Source: JAKVBK01 sp022447275
Lineage (GTDB): Bacteria; Pseudomonadota; Alphaproteobacteria; Rhodobacterales; Rhodobacteraceae
Assembly: GCA_047125605.1 (NCBI GenBank)
Contig: CP138932.1
Location: forward strand, 124,001 to 188,000
Length of the DNA: 64,000 nucleotides
Direction of reading: 5' to 3'
Part shown: piece by piece, positions 61,058 to 64,000 of the stretch
How positions within the stretch are numbered: position 1 is the stretch's first letter
Layout: every line of letters begins with the position of its first letter
Notes under the pieces: generated by a model
The model's database searches: none
What the model was told of the DNA's origin: nothing
The model's input: only the letters and a program-made list of their open reading frames with translations
Made by a program: the position numbers and the translations under genes

Positions 61058-62131
61058 TCAGGCGAAGCGCGTCGGGTGCAGCGCGGCCACGACAGGCGCC
61101 GGCAACGCCGGGCTGCGGCCCAGTACGTGATCGGCCAGAAGCTGGCCCGCGGCGAGGGCCGTCTGAAAGCCGTATCCACCCTGACCCGCACACCAGTAGA
61201 ATGTGGGCTCAGCCCGATCAGGCCCGATCACAAGGGCCCTGTCCGGCGCGAAACTGCGCAGCCCGGCCCAGGTGGACAGCAAGCGTGTCACTGGCTCGGT
61301 CATGTAGTGTGCGTACCGGTCAAGACCTTCGGCGATCACCATGTCGTCGGCCCAGGCATCTTGTGGCGGCACCGGGTCTTCCTCTGAGGGCGAGACAAGC
61401 CACGCCCCCGCATCCGGCTTGGCGTACCAGCTTTCGCCCACTCCATCGACAAAGGGCCAGTTTGTCGTGTCATGCCCACCCGGTGCGGGGAGGCGGGCCA
61501 TTGAGCGCCGGTAGGGTTGAATGCCCAGCGGGGCAAGGCCGGCCATCTCTGCCACGGGGTCTGCCCAGGCGCCGGCAGCGTTGACAAGGATATCGGCCTC
61601 ATAGGCAGCGCCTGCGCCGGTTTGCACGCGCCAGCCCGTCTGTGTGCGCGCGATGTGCTGCACAGCCTGGCTTGTCAAAAGCGTGGCACCGGCAGCTAGC
61701 GCTCGGTGGCGCAGATGCTCCATCAGCCCGTGGGTATCAAGATCATAGGCGTCCTCCATCCGGGCCGCGCGCATAACGGTGTTTGGATCGAGGATCGGCA
61801 GCATGGCCTGTGCTTCGCTGACAGGTATTTCGCGCGCGCCAAAGCTGGCAGCTTCTGTGGGCAACGCCTCTGCATTCTGAGCATCGGCCAACAGCAGAAA
61901 TGCGCGCGCCGTGAGCACGCCTGCGGCCTCCAGCCCGGCTCGAGACGCGCTGTTGAGGGCACGGACAACATCATTGCCGTAGTTCTCCAGAAACATCGCC
62001 GCAGACCGCCCCGAGGCGTGATAGCCAAACTGGCTTTCCCCCTCGAGCAGGCACACCTCCATGTGGGGGCTCAGATGGGCCGCAGCGGTCAGCCCCGCGA
62101 TGCCGCCGCCAATGATCAGAGCCGAGGTCAT
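61058..62131 (-). CDS. DAO-family FAD-dependent oxidoreductase (amino-acid oxidase type)
   Basis: The 357-residue flavoprotein opens with ALIIGGGIAGLTAAAHL and LLEGESQFGYHASGRSAAMF. It ends with GLRSFAPDRALVIGPDR and FYWCAGQGGYGFQTALAAG, the usual FAD contacts of glycine oxidase/D-amino-acid dehydrogenase relatives. It probably oxidises an amino acid or N-methylated amine. The start overlaps the aldo/keto reductase stop (ATGA), so the two proteins are made together. Confidence 0.87.
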   Translation of the reverse strand: MTSALIIGGGIAGLTAAAHLSPHMEVCLLEGESQFGYHASGRSAAMFLENYGNDVVRALNSASRAGLEAAGVLTARAFLLLADAQNAEALPTEAASFGAREIPVSEAQAMLPILDPNTVMRAARMEDAYDLDTHGLMEHLRHRALAAGATLLTSQAVQHIARTQTGWRVQTGAGAAYEADILVNAAGAWADPVAEMAGLAPLGIQPYRRSMARLPAPGGHDTTNWPFVDGVGESWYAKPDAGAWLVSPSEEDPVPPQDAWADDMVIAEGLDRYAHYMTEPVTRLLSTWAGLRSFAPDRALVIGPDRAEPTFYWCAGQGGYGFQTALAAGQLLADHVLGRSPALPAPVVAALHPTRFA

Positions 62132-63060
62132 GCTTCTTCCAAACGGTCGGTGGCTGGGGGTGGCGCCGGGAACAACTGGCTGATCTCTCGGTACAGGCCG
62201 GGCTCCATGTCGAATGTCAGCGCATCCAGGGAGGCGCCCAACTGCTCGGTCGAGCGTGCCGACAGGATCGGGCCTGTGACGGCAGGGTGGGCTGCGGCCC
62301 AGGCCACTGCAAGCGTGGCGGCGCTTGTGCCCATAGCGCTGGCTAGGGCCATGAGCCCGTCAGCGGCGGCGTGCATTTCGGCGGGTGCATACCGCGCCGC
62401 ATAGCGGCTGTCATCGGTCAGGCGGCCTGTGCCGCCCATGGCGTATTTTCCTGTCAGCAAGCCGCCGCCAAGGGGCGAGTACGCAAACACGGCGATTTCC
62501 TGATCCTTAGCCATGGGCAGGATTTCCACTTCGACCTGCCGCTTGACCAGTGAATACATCGGCTGGATTGCGTCGATCCGAGTGCCCAAACCCGCCGCGA
62601 CAGCCTGTGCTTTCATTACTTGCCAAGCCGCAAAATTCGACACGCCGATATACCGGATTGCCCCTTTGCGCTGCAGATCGGCCAATGTTTCGAAGGTTTC
62701 TTCCAGGGGCGTGTCATCATCCCATCGGTGCAAATACAGCATATCCAGCACATCTGTCTGCAACCTGTCGCGGCTGGTCTCCACGGAAGCACGCAGGTTG
62801 GCTGCACCGCTACCCCCGGTGTAGCCCGCCTTTGTGGCGACGAATATCGCATCCCGTTCCGGCGCGATCAGGCGCCCCAAAATGCGTTCTGAGGCGCCCT
62901 CCGTGTAGGCATGTGCCGTGTCGAAATGGGCAATCCCCGCCGCCCTGCACGCGGCATACATCCCCGCTGAAGCGTCCAGATCGGCAGTGCCGCCGAACTG
63001 CATCGTGCCAAATGCGCAGCCCGTCACGCCTGCGCCGGAAAGTGTTGTCATATGTGTCAT
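62128..63060 (-). CDS. Aldo/keto reductase
   Basis: The 310-residue TIM-barrel NADPH oxidoreductase has the catalytic tetrad visible: Asp in HFDTAHAYTEGASERILG, Tyr in the same block, Lys in FVATKAG and His in MLYLHRWD. YIGVSNFAAWQ and the C-terminal GPILSARSTEQL bind the cofactor. An in-frame ATG at 63051 is an alternative start. It is coupled to the DAO-type gene downstream; the shared substrate is unknown. Confidence 0.9.
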   Translation of the reverse strand: MTHMTTLSGAGVTGCAFGTMQFGGTADLDASAGMYAACRAAGIAHFDTAHAYTEGASERILGRLIAPERDAIFVATKAGYTGGSGAANLRASVETSRDRLQTDVLDMLYLHRWDDDTPLEETFETLADLQRKGAIRYIGVSNFAAWQVMKAQAVAAGLGTRIDAIQPMYSLVKRQVEVEILPMAKDQEIAVFAYSPLGGGLLTGKYAMGGTGRLTDDSRYAARYAPAEMHAAADGLMALASAMGTSAATLAVAWAAAHPAVTGPILSARSTEQLGASLDALTFDMEPGLYREISQLFPAPPPATDRLEEA

Positions 63061-63265
63061 GGGCTATCGGTGCCATGCCCTGTCTTAGGCAGCAAGCAAA
63101 AGCAGGGCGACGAGGGGCACTCTGTGCAATGAACTGACCTCAATTCGCCGCAGACTCTCCACGATCCATACAAATTGAACACAAATGGAAGGCGCATTTT
63201 GGACGAAAGAACACCTGTGTTCTGCTGCCGATTGGTGGCCGAACCGTCCTGATCAGGAGCCCCCG

Positions 63266-64000
63266 ATGACAGATGCGCGCCTGCGTCCATGCCTTGTTGC
63301 CATAGGCCTTACCACATGTGCAGCCCCTCTGTCGGCAGCGCCGGTGAACTTCAATATGTCCGACTGGGTCGCCGAAGGCGGAAACTGGACGGTGCACGAC
63401 GCGGGCAATACCGTGCGGCAGACCTCGAACTCCCCGCACACGGTCTATCACTCCGGGCAAAACGATCTGTTCAGCTGCTAAACGGGCTCGTTCAGGGTCA
63501 ATACAGGCGGAGATGATGACTTTATCGGCTTTGTGGTCGGCTACACCGCCGGGGATATCGACTACCCCAACGACGGTCTGCAGGCCAATTCTGATATCGA
63601 TTATCTGCTCATTGACTGGAAGCAAGATAACCAAACAAACGCCACGCTTGGCATGGCCATCTCAAGGGTCACCGGCGATATCTATGAGATTGGCGATAGC
63701 GGGGAAATCACCGTGCAGGCTGATGCGTGGAAGCATCACGGCGTGGTTGAGGAGATTAAACGGGCCGACACCTTGGGAAACATGGGTTGGGTCGATTACC
63801 AAACCTATGGCTTTACGCTTGAAAATCTTCCCAGTGTTGTGCGCCTGCATATCGGGGACATCGCTGCGCTGGAAGTGACACCCGGTGAGGTGGGCCTGAC
63901 CAGCTTTCAGGCCGGGTCTTTTGGCCTGTATGGCTTTTCCCAAACAGGCCTCGAGGTGTCAAACGTGCGGTATGAAAGCTTGCCGCAGGTCATTGCTGCG
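63266..64000 (+). pseudogene. Secreted thrombospondin-C/COMP-like domain protein interrupted by an in-frame stop; 3' end beyond the window
   Basis: The ATG at 63266 behind AGGAG begins a signal peptide (cleavage after APLSA). The frame meets TAA at 63479-63481, right after QNDLFSC. It then continues open to the window edge with TGSFRVNTGGDDDFIGFVVGY, LLIDWKQDNQT, WVDYQTYGFTLENLP and FQAGSFGLYGFSQTGLEVSNVRY, the pattern of the thrombospondin C-terminal lectin-like domain found in marine surface proteins with sorting tails. The stop should leave only a 71-residue fragment. A sequencing error is the main alternative. Confidence 0.7.

Overview
The window looks like chromosomal DNA of a marine alphaproteobacterium of the Roseobacter group (Rhodobacteraceae). 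The evidence is high G+C, an fdxA-carD pair, a complete Na+-translocating NADH:quinone oxidoreductase operon, a dimethylglycine-dehydrogenase-type flavoprotein, several acyl-CoA catabolic operons and a DmdB-like acyl-CoA ligase. This is inferred from gene content read by eye. No database search was possible, and family names rest on recognised motifs.

Layout. 0-9.7 kb: the tail of a probable S4 RNA-binding protein, fdxA, carD, an Lrp-family regulator divergent from 4-hydroxyphenylpyruvate dioxygenase, a 993-residue Pro/Ala-rich membrane protein with GspL-like and GspC-like ends, a SIMPL protein, metY with a structured leader, and a glycosyltransferase. 9.9-11.2 kb: an orphan type VI secretion PAAR spike gene and its DUF4123 adaptor. 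11.2-22.5 kb: fatty or branched acyl-CoA degradation in three tightly packed operons: ligase-MaoC hydratase-nitronate monooxygenase; acyl-CoA dehydrogenase-phosphotransferase-SDR-thioesterase; and a FadB-like fusion with a two-subunit acyl-CoA dehydrogenase.

22.7-31.7 kb is the most unusual block. A leftward operon (PAP2/haloperoxidase-fold protein with a Met-Ala-Ser repeat, subtilisin-family protease, unknown 151-residue protein) is translationally coupled throughout, but the protease has a frameshift just before its catalytic serine. Divergently there is a SARP-like regulator with a TPR-like C-terminal half. It is followed by a vanadium-bromoperoxidase homologue whose vanadate-binding residues all appear to be replaced and which carries three tandem 63-residue repeats, then by two small genes. 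A pair of direct repeats three helical turns apart lies before the bromoperoxidase homologue. This block is my best candidate for an undescribed system.

31.7-39.1 kb: nqrM and apbE (maturation factors) divergent from nqrABCDEF. 39-46 kb: a CBS-domain protein, a FAD oxidoreductase, DUF4262, and a hybrid histidine kinase co-transcribed with a periplasmic Cache-like protein. 46-51 kb: tRNA-Tyr, rlmB, YHS and CoA-binding proteins, and hisAFE. 51-64 kb: DUF2147 protein, M3 peptidase, a UbiG-like methyltransferase, an SH3 protein, a D-hydroxyacid dehydrogenase, panC, the dimethylglycine-dehydrogenase-type protein, a DAO-type oxidase overlapping an aldo/keto reductase, and a thrombospondin-C-like secreted protein interrupted by an in-frame stop at the window edge. 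No rRNA, CRISPR array, prophage or insertion sequence was seen.
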